Assembly: GCA_030144725.1 (NCBI GenBank)
Contig: JASKMD010000019.1
Coordinates: forward strand, 59,596 to 123,595
Direction of reading: 5' to 3'
DNA: 64,000 nt
From: Haematococcus lacustris
Lineage: Eukaryota > Chlorophyta > Chlorophyceae > Chlamydomonadales > Haematococcaceae
Numbering within the stretch: position 1 is the stretch's first letter; every line of letters begins with the position of its first letter. Shown here piece by piece: positions 11,946 through 21,109 of this stretch. The translations under genes and the position numbers were made by a program. Below the pieces are notes generated by a model. The model was not told the origin of the DNA and did not search any database. It saw only the letters and a program-made list of their open reading frames with translations.

Positions 11946-12540
11946 GGGCTGGCGGTGAGGCACCTCCACGCGGTGGCCCTGGTAACAATCCGCGTTGACT
12001 TCGGTCGCACGGATTGGCTAAGCTACCTCACCACCGCACCCAGCGGTATATAAATTGGGATGCAACGGGACAGCCTTCCCAGGCTTGAACGGGCACCGCT
12101 TTGTCCAGCGGAATACAAATGAGGTCCGGGTGCCGCACACGACCGCTGCGGGTCATCGAGCTGTTGTGGAGTTGCTGGCGTCGTCAAGGAGGGAGCAGAG
12201 CTACCTAAACGCGGGACGTTGGCTGACAGCTGAAGTTTGGACTTTTGGAGCCTGAACTTCAGCTTTTAGCGCGACATCTGGCGGACAAGGCTGGAAATGC
12301 TCTCGTCAACGAGGAGAAGAGATAGGTCCAGCTGCCGAGTGCACTGGTCTTTGCTCCTCTCATGCCTCTTTGTTTGCCTTGGGTGCTAGCTGTGGTCTGT
12401 GGCTACAGCTAGGGCAGCTTGGTGGGGACATGTCCAGCCTGTGTCCAACGTTTGGAGGTGGGAGCAGGCCGCGCCACAGGCGGAAGCTCCTCCCATAATG
12501 CACGCCGGTTTTTACCGGAGTAGTTTTCTTTCTTTCTTCT
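11946..12540 (+). mobile_element. 595-bp retroposed insert with 14-bp target duplication
   Basis: Flanked by perfect direct repeats cggagcgtctcggg at 11932-11945 and 12541-12554. The duplicated locus at 29,719 holds the same 14 bp once, a clean empty site. The insert ends in a simple tail ttttctttctttcttct, like the (TTTC)n tail of the LINE fragment nearby, and has a TATA-like tatataaa near 12047. Target duplication, tail and empty site fit a non-LTR retroposon: a SINE or a 5'-truncated LINE. No protein similarity is recognised; the 66-codon frame at 12055 looks incidental. Confidence 0.75.
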
Positions 12541-12554
12541 CGGAGCGTCTCGGG

Positions 12555-13232
12555 CTATGGTCATAAAATGTGATTTTTGTCATCGTGGAGGAGAAAAGGG
12601 AAGGAGCCTGAACGCCAACCTGACAAGGCGCATGTCTTGGGGAGTCATGCAAGCAGCAGGTTATGAAAGTACACTGATCTTTGTCAGGTAGTGATGAGCG
12701 GGTCCCAAAGCGTCATCTATCACCTGTCCCATCGCCTGCTTGATTGATTGTTCTGCCTGGGTGCTGCCTGGACGTTTCCTGTTGGACACTCCCGTGGAAG
12801 GCGTGCAAGCGAGCCTTGAAAATGAGCCTTAGAAATGAGCTGTCAATTTGAGCTGTTAAACCCGCCGAGTTGCTTGAAGACATTGCAAATTTATCAAAGC
12901 ACAGCATCTAGTTACGTAATGTCTTAAGAGAAGCGGAAGGGTACCGCTAAGCAAAAGCCGCGCTCGACAAAACGCCCGCGAAAGGGTTCGGGACGGTGTG
13001 GTGTGCCGCAAGGGCAAGGCTGCCTGGGCAAAGCCAGCACCACAGGCAGGTATTCGGGTAATCCAGGACTGCAATGCAGCGTTAAACATGCATCGCGTTG
13101 GGGAGGCCAAGTGGCGCCCACTGGAGCTGTGCTGGTTGCGAGAGCAGCACTCATAACCCGCCGGTCTCACAACCGCTTGTAGCCCAGGCCAGGTTACTCC
13201 TTGTCCTTGGCTGGCCGAGCTGCCTCACTCAT
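12555..13232. other. Duplicated non-coding stretch upstream of the LINE tail
   Basis: Repeated at 29733-30410. I see no recognisable exon or RNA gene. It ends in a ~70-bp sequence (to ctcactcatag) that recurs in inverted orientation at 31564-31633. Confidence 0.4.
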
Positions 13233-14250
13233 AGAAAAGAAAGAAAGAAAGAAAGACTACGCCCTCGCCGTCGGGCGTGCATTAAGGGGGGAGAGTAGCC
13301 TCGGGGCGTGCCCTTGCTACCCTCCCACCGGAGACAGGTGGGGGGGTGGGGAGGGAGGGTTGCCAGGCTACCGGGCGCACCCAGGGGCCATGTCAACATC
13401 CTCCCTCCCCCGCATAGCTCATCCAGCCGGTGCCCTTGCCGTTCGTGTCCATTGTTTGGTTTGCTTTCTTTGCTGTTTCGGCGGTTCAGCTTGCCGTCTC
13501 GCTACAACGAGTGCATGTGCAGTTTGTATCGCATGTCGGTGTAGCCACTTCAGCAGGTTGTCGTTTGTGTCCTGGACTCCTAGCTCTAGAAGTCGCTTAT
13601 GGGTGTGGTCCTTGTATATTGTGCCACCCACTCCTAGCATGATGTTGATTTGTTTCGCGGAGGCACAGTTGATGCCTGGTTGGAGTGCTTGAAGCAAGTT
13701 GGCGTGCTGCGCAGTCGCTTTGTGTGGTTGTTCCGTTGGGTCGGTGTCCATGCAATATTTTATGTCTATCAGGGTCACATGTCTATGCCTCAGCGGGATC
13801 TTCGTCGCCGGTCCTTCGTAGGGCCCGTTTGGGGAGATAATCACGGCGTCCGGGTAGGTGATTCGTCCTGTAGTGGTGGGGTCTATGTCGAGCGCGCGTC
13901 TCAGGTTTTTGCGTTTGAGCTTGCTTTTGATCGGAGAAGCTGTGTCGCTATCCTCGTACAGGTCGCCGACATCGGTAAAGACCAGGCCGGCGCCGAGGGC
14001 TCCATCCTGGACGGCTCGGAGGATGGCGCGGCCGGCCGCATTGTGGCGGTGCGTGACTAGCTTGTTCGTAGCAGTGCAACCTGACAGGATGTGTAGAGCG
14101 CTGTCCGGCTGGCCGCATAGTGGGCAGTTTGTGCTGTCGCTGAGCCCGAAAGCCTCACTCATAGAAATTAATCCATGCATTCTTCCCGGCATTATTGGCC
14201 AACCTTGTCCGATCGGGCTGAAATCTTGATAGATGGTGTTTTGCAGAATA
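13233..14250 (-). pseudogene. LINE 3' end with restriction-like endonuclease domain, copy 1
   Basis: The minus-strand frame 14255-13419 encodes a CCHC-type knuckle CPLC...H...C (CPLCGQPDSALHILSGC) followed by RITYPDAVIISPNG and VTLIDIKYC. The knuckle plus the PD...IDIK pattern is the C-terminal arrangement of non-LTR retrotransposons with a restriction-like endonuclease (R2/NeSL/Dualen-type). The reverse transcriptase is missing, so the copy is 5'-truncated. The element ends in (TTTC)n on its own strand (gaaagaaa at 13233-13255). It belongs to the duplicated block and abuts a gypsy fragment on its 5' side. Confidence 0.75.
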
Positions 14251-14725
14251 GTCAAATGATGCTAATCCACACAGGAAATCCGCGGACAGTATGTTCCAAG
14301 TGGGTGACCGTGTGCTGCTTAGTACCATGAATCTGCGTAACATGGTGGGCAAAGCCAGGAAGCTGCTGCCACGGTATGTGGGGCCTTTCAGGATTGAAGC
14401 TCATGTGGGTAGAGACGCTGTAAAGCTGACCCTGCCACAAGCCATGTCCAGGATTCATCCCGTCTTCCATGTGTCACTGTTGAGACCCTATGAGGGCAAC
14501 TTTGGTCGTCTACCCCCCACTGAGCTGGGCTGGTTAGATGATTCCCCACAGTATGAAGTAGAACGCATTGTGAACCACCGGCATGTGCGTGCAGGTAAAG
14601 CAAAGGAGTACCTCGTCAAGTGGAAGGGTTATGATGACTCTGACAACACCTGGGAGCCAGCCAGCAATCTAGCAAATGCCCCTGACTGCGTGAACTTGTA
14701 TAAGGCTCAGCATGGCTTGCTGTGA
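14251..14725 (+). pseudogene. Ty3/gypsy chromovirus polyprotein C-terminus (integrase tail and chromodomain), fragment 1
   Basis: The frame, continuous to the stop at 14725, contains the integrase C-terminal GPF motif region ([35 protein letters not shown]) and then a chromodomain ([19 protein letters not shown]). This order defines chromoviral Ty3/gypsy elements; the chromodomain targets integration to chromatin. The fragment starts abruptly at the duplication breakpoint, so gag, protease, RT, RNase H and the integrase core are missing. A polypurine tract (ggagggggaggaa, to 15008) and an LTR follow. Confidence 0.9.
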
Positions 14726-15119
14726 TTTCAATGTGGGACATGGGCTCCATGTGGTCTTGCTGGTTGCTTTGCTGCATGCTATGTGTCTTGGTGTGCTATG
14801 GGTCCAGTTGCTCATGTGAGCCTGGCTTGTCTTGTTCCCAGCGTCCACTGGCTCTGTGAGTCTGGGCTGAAGGGTCCATGGTGACCATAACCTCCAGTGA
14901 GCGACCTGCGTCCGGATGGGCAGGAGTTCCAAATTAGCGGTCATGTACTGCGAGTCCATGCCATGATGGCCTATGGGCGGAACGGCCATCCCTTAGGAGG
15001 GGGAGGAATGTAGCGTTCCGATTCTGCACTAAGCGGATCGGCGCTAGTGTCACTGCTGAAGTGTGATACAGGCAGGTTAAGTGGTGGGCTGTACTGCTGC
15101 CCACCATTCGGGTTCGATC

Positions 15120-17803
15120 CAGTGATTCGTTTTTCAAAACGGCCTAGCTGATCCTGGTCACGAAGGGTCCTGGACCATAAATTGGCTGGTTACGCGGTTG
15201 GTCACGACTGGTTACGAAATATAAAAAAAACCTTCTTAAACCTTTAATTAATTATATAAAAGCATTATATACAAAAACATCACCATCTCCATCATGACTG
15301 TCTGTTATCATCAAAGCATATGTCCATCATCATCATCACCACCAGTCCATCACCAGCCCACCCTTGACAGCCAGCTTACACACCATAGCGCCCCTTCTTG
15401 TTGGCAGCATCCAGCCACACCCCAATCGCCTCGTGGTATGGGAAATCTGACACACCATGTGTGACAGTGTGGAAGGCCCTGGCGCACACGTTCAGGTGCT
15501 CTTCATTGAGCCTGTTGCGTGTGTCATCCTTAAGGTACGCCATGGCTGAGAACATGCGCTCCTCCTCCACTGAGCCTGGGACCATCACCATCGCAAGCTC
15601 TGCCAGCCTGCCATACTCAGAGATCTCCAAGGCTGTGATGGGCTGCTTGCTCAAACTCTGCCACAGCTGGCTGATCCCCATGCCTGGGCTGTCTGCAGCA
15701 TCACGCATGACTTCAGCAAACTGGGACTGCTGCGTGGCAAGGGTTTCACTGCAGAGGAGGGGAGGGACCTCCGTGCCATCTGACAGGCATGCTTGCTGGC
15801 AGTAGAGCTGCTTGATAGCCTCAAGACGTTCCAGGAAGTTTTTATCACTGGGTTTGGTATCCCAGTAGTTGGGGTACACAATTGCCAAGGCCTTGGCATG
15901 CCTGCCAGCCACAAAGCGGTGTCGCAGGTCTTGCACCACAGCTTGCGCTGCTGCAGTTAGCTTCTGCTTTGCAGCTGCAATGTGGTGGAGCATGTCAGAC
16001 TCTGGCACGGGGCCTGCCCGCCCCCGCCTGCCTTGCGTTGGTGCTACAGCTGATAGCTGGTGCAGAGTGTCAGGCCCCTCCTTTCCCCCCTCCACCTCCC
16101 CTCCTTCCAACCCTTGCTCTTGCGCCCCTTGCTCCCCAGCCGCAACCCCAGCCCCAGCCGCCGAGTCAATGCACAGGTAGCCCTGGGAGTCAGATGTCAG
16201 GCAGCTCCCAGGGGTCAACAAGGCTGTGAGTTCTGGGAAGTCGAGGGCTGTGAAAGGCTGTGTCACATACATGGTGGTGAGGCTGTCCGCTGTGTTGTGC
16301 ACCTCCTGCGCCAGCTCCTCGACAAAGATGTCACGTTGTTGGCAAATCAGGCTCGGTCGGTGCAAGCGACGCATCATGGGCAGGATGCCATGTGCTGCCA
16401 GCAGTGTGGGAAGATCTGTGAGCTGAGCGGTGATGCCCTCAGCGACAGACCCCTCAGCATCTGCCATGTAAGCCACCAGACCTCTGATGTTGGCAGTAAG
16501 GGTTTGTAGAGGCTGGGAGAGGCTCAGCCAACGGGTAGGGACGGCTCTGCCGGGCAGCTGCCCCTTCTGACCCAGCTGCTTGCTGACACGCTTGTATTGC
16601 TCGGTTCGAGATGCACTCTTGCAGAAGTGGCGGTTAAGCACATCCACCAAGCGTGTCAGCTGCATCACACACGGGTTCTTGTCCATGACCGAAGCGGACA
16701 GGCTGACACGGTGTGTTGCACAGTGCTGAGAACTGCTGAAGGGCGCCAACTGCTTCCTGACCTTAATGGCCAAGCCATTGTGTGACCCAACCATGACACT
16801 GGCGCCATCGGTGCCCAGGGCCACAAGCCGCTGCTGCCACAGGGCTCGTGGCAAGCCCGTGTCATCCAATACTGAGAGGAGAACCTTGAACAACTCATCT
16901 GCTGTGGGGCTCTCCAGCACCTGATAGTAGCAGTGAAACCACATAAGGTTGGCAAGGGCCACTAGTAAGAGACTCCAACTTTACTGTAGGCAAGCATACC
17001 TCTTTCAAGTACAGGAAGACTGGACGCCGCGTGAAGTCCTTGACCACATAGCCATGGACACACATGACAGCACGGTTGTCCACAGTGGTGGCCTCGTCCA
17101 AGCTGAGGGACAGGAATGTTGCTGACTGCAATACCTCCAAGTCATGCTTGCGCATGACTGAGTAAAGGGCCTCTGCAATCTGCCATGCGCTGTCGTCTTT
17201 CCAGTGCTTGGCTGCAATGGCTGGAGTCCTGGCGACTCTGAAGAGGTCGGGGGTGTGCTCAATGTCTGTCATGGGTCTGCCAAGCTTGAGCAGGTAAAAC
17301 ACTGCTGCAAACTGCGTGACGGTGGCTGGATCTTCCATTTGCTCCTTGCGTTTCGCTGCAGCTCTGTCTCGCCCAGTGGTGAGCGCTGCCTTGAAGGCTT
17401 GCACTGCTGCTGAGCTCTTCTGTTTGGCTGCAAGGTTCTGCTTGTGTCTGGCGCTGTCCTCATGCTTCTGAATGGTATGCAGATGGCTGTTTAGGACTAA
17501 GTCGCAAGCGGTACAGCGCACGCGGTACAAGTTGCCTTGCAAGCCGAAATCTACAAGCCACATCTCGCGGCCTTCGAGCCACTCAGACTGGAACCTGTTC
17601 GTGGTACCAGCGGGCCTATTGGCTTTCCAAACACCATCGCTGTGCCCCCGCCTTGCGCGTAACTCGGACATGGCACGAAGCCAACGCGGTTACGAAGCAA
17701 CCCAGGCCAGCCAACGCAAGGGCCCGTTTGGTAACGAAAGCCGGGCCTCGCAAACTAGCTTTTGGTTCCGATCGTTACGTATTACGCAAAAAACGAATCA
17801 CTG
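15120..17803 (-). mobile_element. hAT transposon, near-complete, nested in a gypsy LTR
   Basis: Terminal inverted repeats CAGTGATTCGTTTTT (15120) and AAAAAACGAATCACTG (to 17803) are flanked by the 8-bp target duplication gttcgatc at 15112-15119 and 17804-17811. Length is 2684 bp. It encodes one transposase on the minus strand. It shares CAGTG termini and transposase similarity with the decayed copy at 6589-8243, so the two are relatives. Confidence 0.93.
15376..17671 (-). CDS. hAT-superfamily transposase (ZNF862/DUF4371-like)
   Basis: Two overlapping minus-strand frames form one protein. The first (17671 to about 17000) has a C-x2-C...H...H zinc-finger-like segment (CTACDLVLNSH, then HEDSARH) and the RNase H-fold start with FLSLSLDEATT, whose Asp is the likely first catalytic residue. 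The second (about 16965 to 15376) has VALGTDGASVM (second Asp), HCATHR, a helical insertion, and the C-terminal dimerisation motif EEERMFSAMAYLKDD. The frames differ by one base. A short intron near 17000-16963 (gtatgc...ctag) or a frameshift lies between them, and I could not find a phase-correct intron. Activity is therefore uncertain, although the ends and target duplication are intact. Confidence 0.85.
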
Positions 17804-17936
17804 GTTCGATCCCCGGAGGCCGTTCTATGTCTTAGCCTGGTTGCGCTGCAGCAGTCTGACACCTGTTACTGCGGTTAGCGTTGCATGGCGTTCACACACT
17901 GAAAAGATTTAAGGCGCGCTCTTCCTGAACGCTACA

Positions 17937-18583
17937 GGGGGTACCTCGCGCGCGGATCGTTGTATCTCCGCAACCGCTGCGAGTTAGGACTTCATTCAAG
18001 AGCGAGGTCCCCCTTAAACTCAACGCTCTATCGTTCTATCGGAGCAGAAAGTCCATCCGATGCAAAAAACACCCTCGCTTCGGCCTTGTTTATCGTGAGT
18101 GAAGCTCAGCAGCGTCAGGCCTATCTGGCCAACAAGGGACGCAGGGATGTGGAGTACCACCCTGGTCAGCTAGTGCTACTGAGCACCAAGAACCTTAGGC
18201 TGAAGCCAGGTAAGGCTAAGAAGCTGCTGCCTAGGTTCATTGGGCCCTTCAAGGTGCTGGAGCATGTGGGTCCTGTTGCTGTGCGCCTAGACCTGCCTCC
18301 TGCCATGGCACGCATGCATCCTGTGTTCCATGTCGCCCTGTTGAGACCTTACACTTCTGAGCACCCTCACTTGCCTCCTCCTGTGGATTGGCTAGATGAG
18401 GCGCCTCTGTATGAAGTTGAGAAGTTGCTCGCCCATCGTGGTGTACGTGCTGGTAGAGCACGAGGCTACTTGGTCAAGTGGCAGGGTTATGATGACTCTT
18501 ACAACACATGGGAGCCAAGGAATAACCTTGTGAACTGCCAAGAAGTGTTGACTGCATATAATGCAGTGCATGGTTTGTCTTAG
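17937..18583 (+). pseudogene. Ty3/gypsy chromovirus polyprotein C-terminus, fragment 2
   Basis: The frame from 17960 to the stop at 18583 repeats the integrase-tail plus chromodomain architecture: YHPGQLVLLSTKNLR, LLPRFIGPFKV, MHPVFHVALLRPY, then GYLVKWQGYDDSYNTWEP. It is clearly diverged from fragment 1, so this is a second family rather than a duplicate. Upstream domains are absent; about the first 40 codons do not look gypsy-like. A polypurine tract (ggagggggaggaa) and an LTR follow. Confidence 0.88.
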
Positions 18584-18656
18584 CATCACTGCTATAGTGT
18601 TGCGAGTCCTTGTGTTCTCACGAGGGCGGAGCGTTTCCTCTTTGGAGGGGGAGGAA

Positions 18657-18864
18657 TGTAGCGAACGGCTCCTCGAAGCCTAGCTCGCCTCACGGTACTT
18701 CTGTACTGCAGTGTGACATGGTGGGCGAAAGGGGCAGGTGGGCCTTCGTGCACACCTGCTTCAGAGGTTCGACTCCTCGGGGGAAACGTTCTAAACCCTG
18801 GCCATGTCATGCTGTGGGAAAGAAGGTAGTTATCGGTTGTCGGCGCTGCTCTTAGCACGCTACA
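18657..18864 (+). mobile_element. Gypsy 3' LTR, fragment 2
   Basis: 208 bp directly after the polypurine tract. It opens with TGTAGCG and closes with CGCTACA, a 7-bp inverted terminal pair. Its interior differs from the LTR at 15009-17936. Confidence 0.8.
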
Positions 18865-18945
18865 CGTAACAGCTCGAGACCGAAGCCAGCAGCCGCGGAG
18901 CGTAGCGACGCGGCTGCTGGCTGAGGTCGAGAGCTGTTACGCTCC
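18865..18945. repeat. Imperfect stem-loop immediately 3' of the LTR
   Basis: cgtaacagctc...aagccagcagccgcg is followed by its near reverse complement cgcggctgctggct...gagctgttacg, giving arms of about 35 nt with a few mismatches around gagcgtagcga. It could be a foldback/MITE remnant or the integration target of the gypsy element. Confidence 0.7.
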
Positions 18946-19005
18946 AGCGCCTCGACCTCGCCTTTTTCAACCACCTGAAACGACCCAGGCGACTCCATTA
19001 TCTAG

Positions 19006-19205
19006 TGTAATTGAGTTTTACGTAGGCGAAGCTCTGTTGGCGCGGCGAAGCCGCGCAATGTGATGCTTCTCGTCACCTGCGATGGTGATGGCCGGCTGTT
19101 ACGTGTTCGTTGGGCGCACTTTTTGTTAATACACCAGGTCGCTGCAGTTAACGATTCTTAAAACGAGGTCTATTAACGATTACAACCGAGTAAAACTCAA
19201 TTACA
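19006..19205. mobile_element. 200-bp MITE-like element
   Basis: Perfect 16-bp terminal inverted repeats, TGTAATTGAGTTTTAC (19006-19021) and GTAAAACTCAATTACA (19190-19205), bound a 200-bp non-coding interior. No clear target duplication was seen, so the superfamily is undetermined. Confidence 0.65.
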
Positions 19206-19855
19206 ATGTATTATGTGTGCCCCTTGGGGAGGGTGGGCAGATCCCGGTGGTATGGAGTCTTACATTGTGCATGATGGCTGCCAAAACCCTCTTTGATGTC
19301 CTTGTTTGCAGGAGCTCAAGTCATTTTATCCATTGCGGCTACCGATGTGGGGTTGTTTTTCAGGTGGCTTCTGTGCCACCAATACCAAGTAATGTTGTGC
19401 AGGCGCCATTGAGGGTGGCGCACATCACACAGGTGGTGCTCTTGATGCTCCCAGCTTGCCCACCGCACCAGCTCAGGCTACCACCACCTCCACCTTCACC
19501 ACCTCCCAGTCTACCACCGCCACCACCACCGCCACCACCCCTACCACCACCACCACCGCCCAGGCTACCACCACCACCTTCACCACCTGCCATGCTCTCT
19601 TGGATATCGTTGTTGTCCCTCACCAGCCTTTGGAATGCCACGCATAATGCATGGCATGGCACCACTCACATCTCGGCTATTGCTTAGTCATCTGTCTGTC
19701 ATAATGTGTTGCAAGTGGTGTTCATGGTGCCGTGTATTAGGCGGGGCTCCCTCTTAAAGCGCATGCAAATTAGTTTTGCTATGATGGAGTGCATGCGGAT
19801 GAAGCGCGTGATATGAGGATTAGATTGTGTGTTGCCATGTGTAGTGGTTGCGATT
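19206..19855. repeat. Low-complexity CCA/CCT-rich stretch (19465-19595) with non-coding flanks
   Basis: The plus strand reads poly-Pro in one frame and poly-Thr in another, as expected of a simple (CCA)n-type repeat. A weak resemblance to algal Pro-rich wall linkers exists, but there is no domain around it and no splice-supported gene. Confidence 0.5.
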
Positions 19856-19937
19856 TAGCGGTTGGTTATATTTGGCGGTTGGCTATAATTGGCGGTTGGC
19901 TATAATTGGCGGTTGGCTATAATTGGCGGTTGATATA

Positions 19938-20742
19938 GGCCCTGTTCGCACTCGATTCGTTTTTCGTTTTTCGTTTTTCTCGCCTAACCGACGCACTTTA
20001 TCGCGTTTAGGGCCACTGGCTGCGTCCCTGCTCGTTGTGACCCTGCACGATTAGATTACGCATTCACAACAGTCAGGGGCGCTGCTCAGCAGCCCCAAAG
20101 GAGACGGCGAGGGGCGGTCGGTTTCGTCGGTTCTTGCACTTTAACGAAAGTACCCGCCCGTCATTCTACATCATTCTAGCCTCCTTTCCGCCGCGTTTCA
20201 ACCGAGGTTAGAATGATGTAGAATGACGGGCCGTTGGGTCAGGTGAAGGAATCTTTTAAGCAGGGTAGCCGTACAGGGAAGTCCGCTGCGACAAATGCAG
20301 CAGCCCAACCTGCCACAGTTGCAGGCCTAGCTGCGTCTCCTCTTACAGGCGCGAGCTCAGACGCAAACGTCGCCGATGCTGGCACGGTAGGGCCAGCCTA
20401 TGCAAGCCCCAGACGCAGCAAGCCGTGCCAACGCAGCTGCAGCCCGCCCAGCTGTTTCCCATGTTGCAGGCCCCGCAGAATCGGACGCAGGCGTCGCCAA
20501 TGATGTAGAGGTCTTCGTGTTCGCGACGTCGTCGGTCATCATCAGCAATTTCATCTTCGCGCAGACGCTCCCAATCCTCATCCTCATCCTCTAGCTGTTG
20601 GGCTACTGCGTCCCAATTCAGGTTGCTCCTTAAACTAGTAGCCGCCCATCAGCGATGCCAGCGCAAACAAAAAAGAGGCAGTTAGCCAGTCAACCGTCAA
20701 CGACATCGAATATCGAAAAACGAATCGAGTGCGAACAGGGCC
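19938..20742. mobile_element. 805-bp non-autonomous DNA transposon (PIF/Harbinger-like ends)
   Basis: 29-bp terminal inverted repeats begin GGCCCTGTTCGCACTCGATT and are perfectly mirrored at 20714-20742. A 3-bp duplication ata flanks it (19935-19937, 20743-20745), and it interrupts a tandem array. GGCCCTGTT-type ends with a 3-bp duplication are typical of PIF/Harbinger elements. A short acidic minus-strand open stretch near 20590-20480 (DEDEDEDWERLRED...) may be a transposase-gene remnant; otherwise there is no coding capacity. A related left end occurs at 49095. Confidence 0.85.
20156..20231. repeat. Perfect 23-bp-arm hairpin inside the 805-bp element
   Basis: The arm at 20156-20178 (ending cattctacatcattcta) and the arm at 20209-20231 are exact reverse complements separated by 30 nt. 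It may be a second small MITE nested in the element or a hairpin-RNA precursor. The sequence alone cannot decide. Confidence 0.85.
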
Positions 20743-20815
20743 ATAATTGGCGGTTGGCTATAATTGGCGGTTAGCTGTAATTGACGGTTGGCTATATTTG
20801 ACGGTTGAGACATAA

Positions 20816-21109
20816 TTAGCCGTCGGTTGCCCTTGTTACAGCCTTTTAAAAAGCGGGCAGAAACCGTTTATATCCGGGTGAATTGAAGTTATGGGAAAAG
20901 AAAAATTCTTACTTTCCCCGTAATGTAAAGGGATTGAAGTGTCGTAGGCTGTCGTAGGTACAAAGGGATGATGGAACTTGACAGATGACTTGGGAATAAT
21001 TGTTCCTTTTTCAGGAAATCGTCACGGTCAAGGCCGGGGATCCACACTGCATTCAACAAGCATTGTCGTGTGTAAGCAACAAAACATGTACGCCACTTCA
21101 TGAAAAGCT
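20816..21109. other. Junction region before module array 2
   Basis: AT-richer sequence with no recognised gene. It ends where the first (partial) Pro-rich/PPC module begins near 21110. Confidence 0.4.

Larger units (their letters stand above)
8252..14250. repeat. Segmental duplication, copy 1
   Basis: Near-identical to 26039-31428: same order, offset 17787 up to about 11.9 kb and 17178 after. The offset change is exactly 609 bp, which is the 595-bp insert at 11946-12540 plus its 14-bp target duplication. The left boundary coincides with the hAT insertion. The right boundary is the sequence gcagaata at the 5' side of the LINE fragment, after which copy 1 enters a gypsy element. Local patches differ (near 9540-9600 versus 27330-27390) while long stretches are identical, suggesting gene conversion among modules. 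Confidence 0.9.
15009..17936 (+). mobile_element. Gypsy 3' LTR, split by a hAT insertion
   Basis: Starts right after the polypurine tract with TGTAGCGTTC and ends with its perfect reverse complement GAACGCTACA (17927-17936). Without the hAT element at 15120-17803 and one copy of the 8-bp target duplication, the LTR is 236 bp. Only a 3' LTR is present because the element is truncated upstream. The second gypsy fragment begins immediately after it. Confidence 0.85.
19856..20815 (+). repeat. 17-bp tandem repeat (ggcggttggctataatt), split by an 805-bp element
   Basis: The unit ggcggttggctataatt is repeated at about 19856-19937 and resumes at 20743-20815. Removing the element at 19938-20742 restores one continuous array. 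Confidence 0.85.

Noticed and set aside
15100..15119. tRNA gene suggested by ggttcgatcc
   Set aside because: No acceptor-stem pairing or A-box at the right distance was found. It lies within the gypsy LTR; noted only as a B-box-like word.
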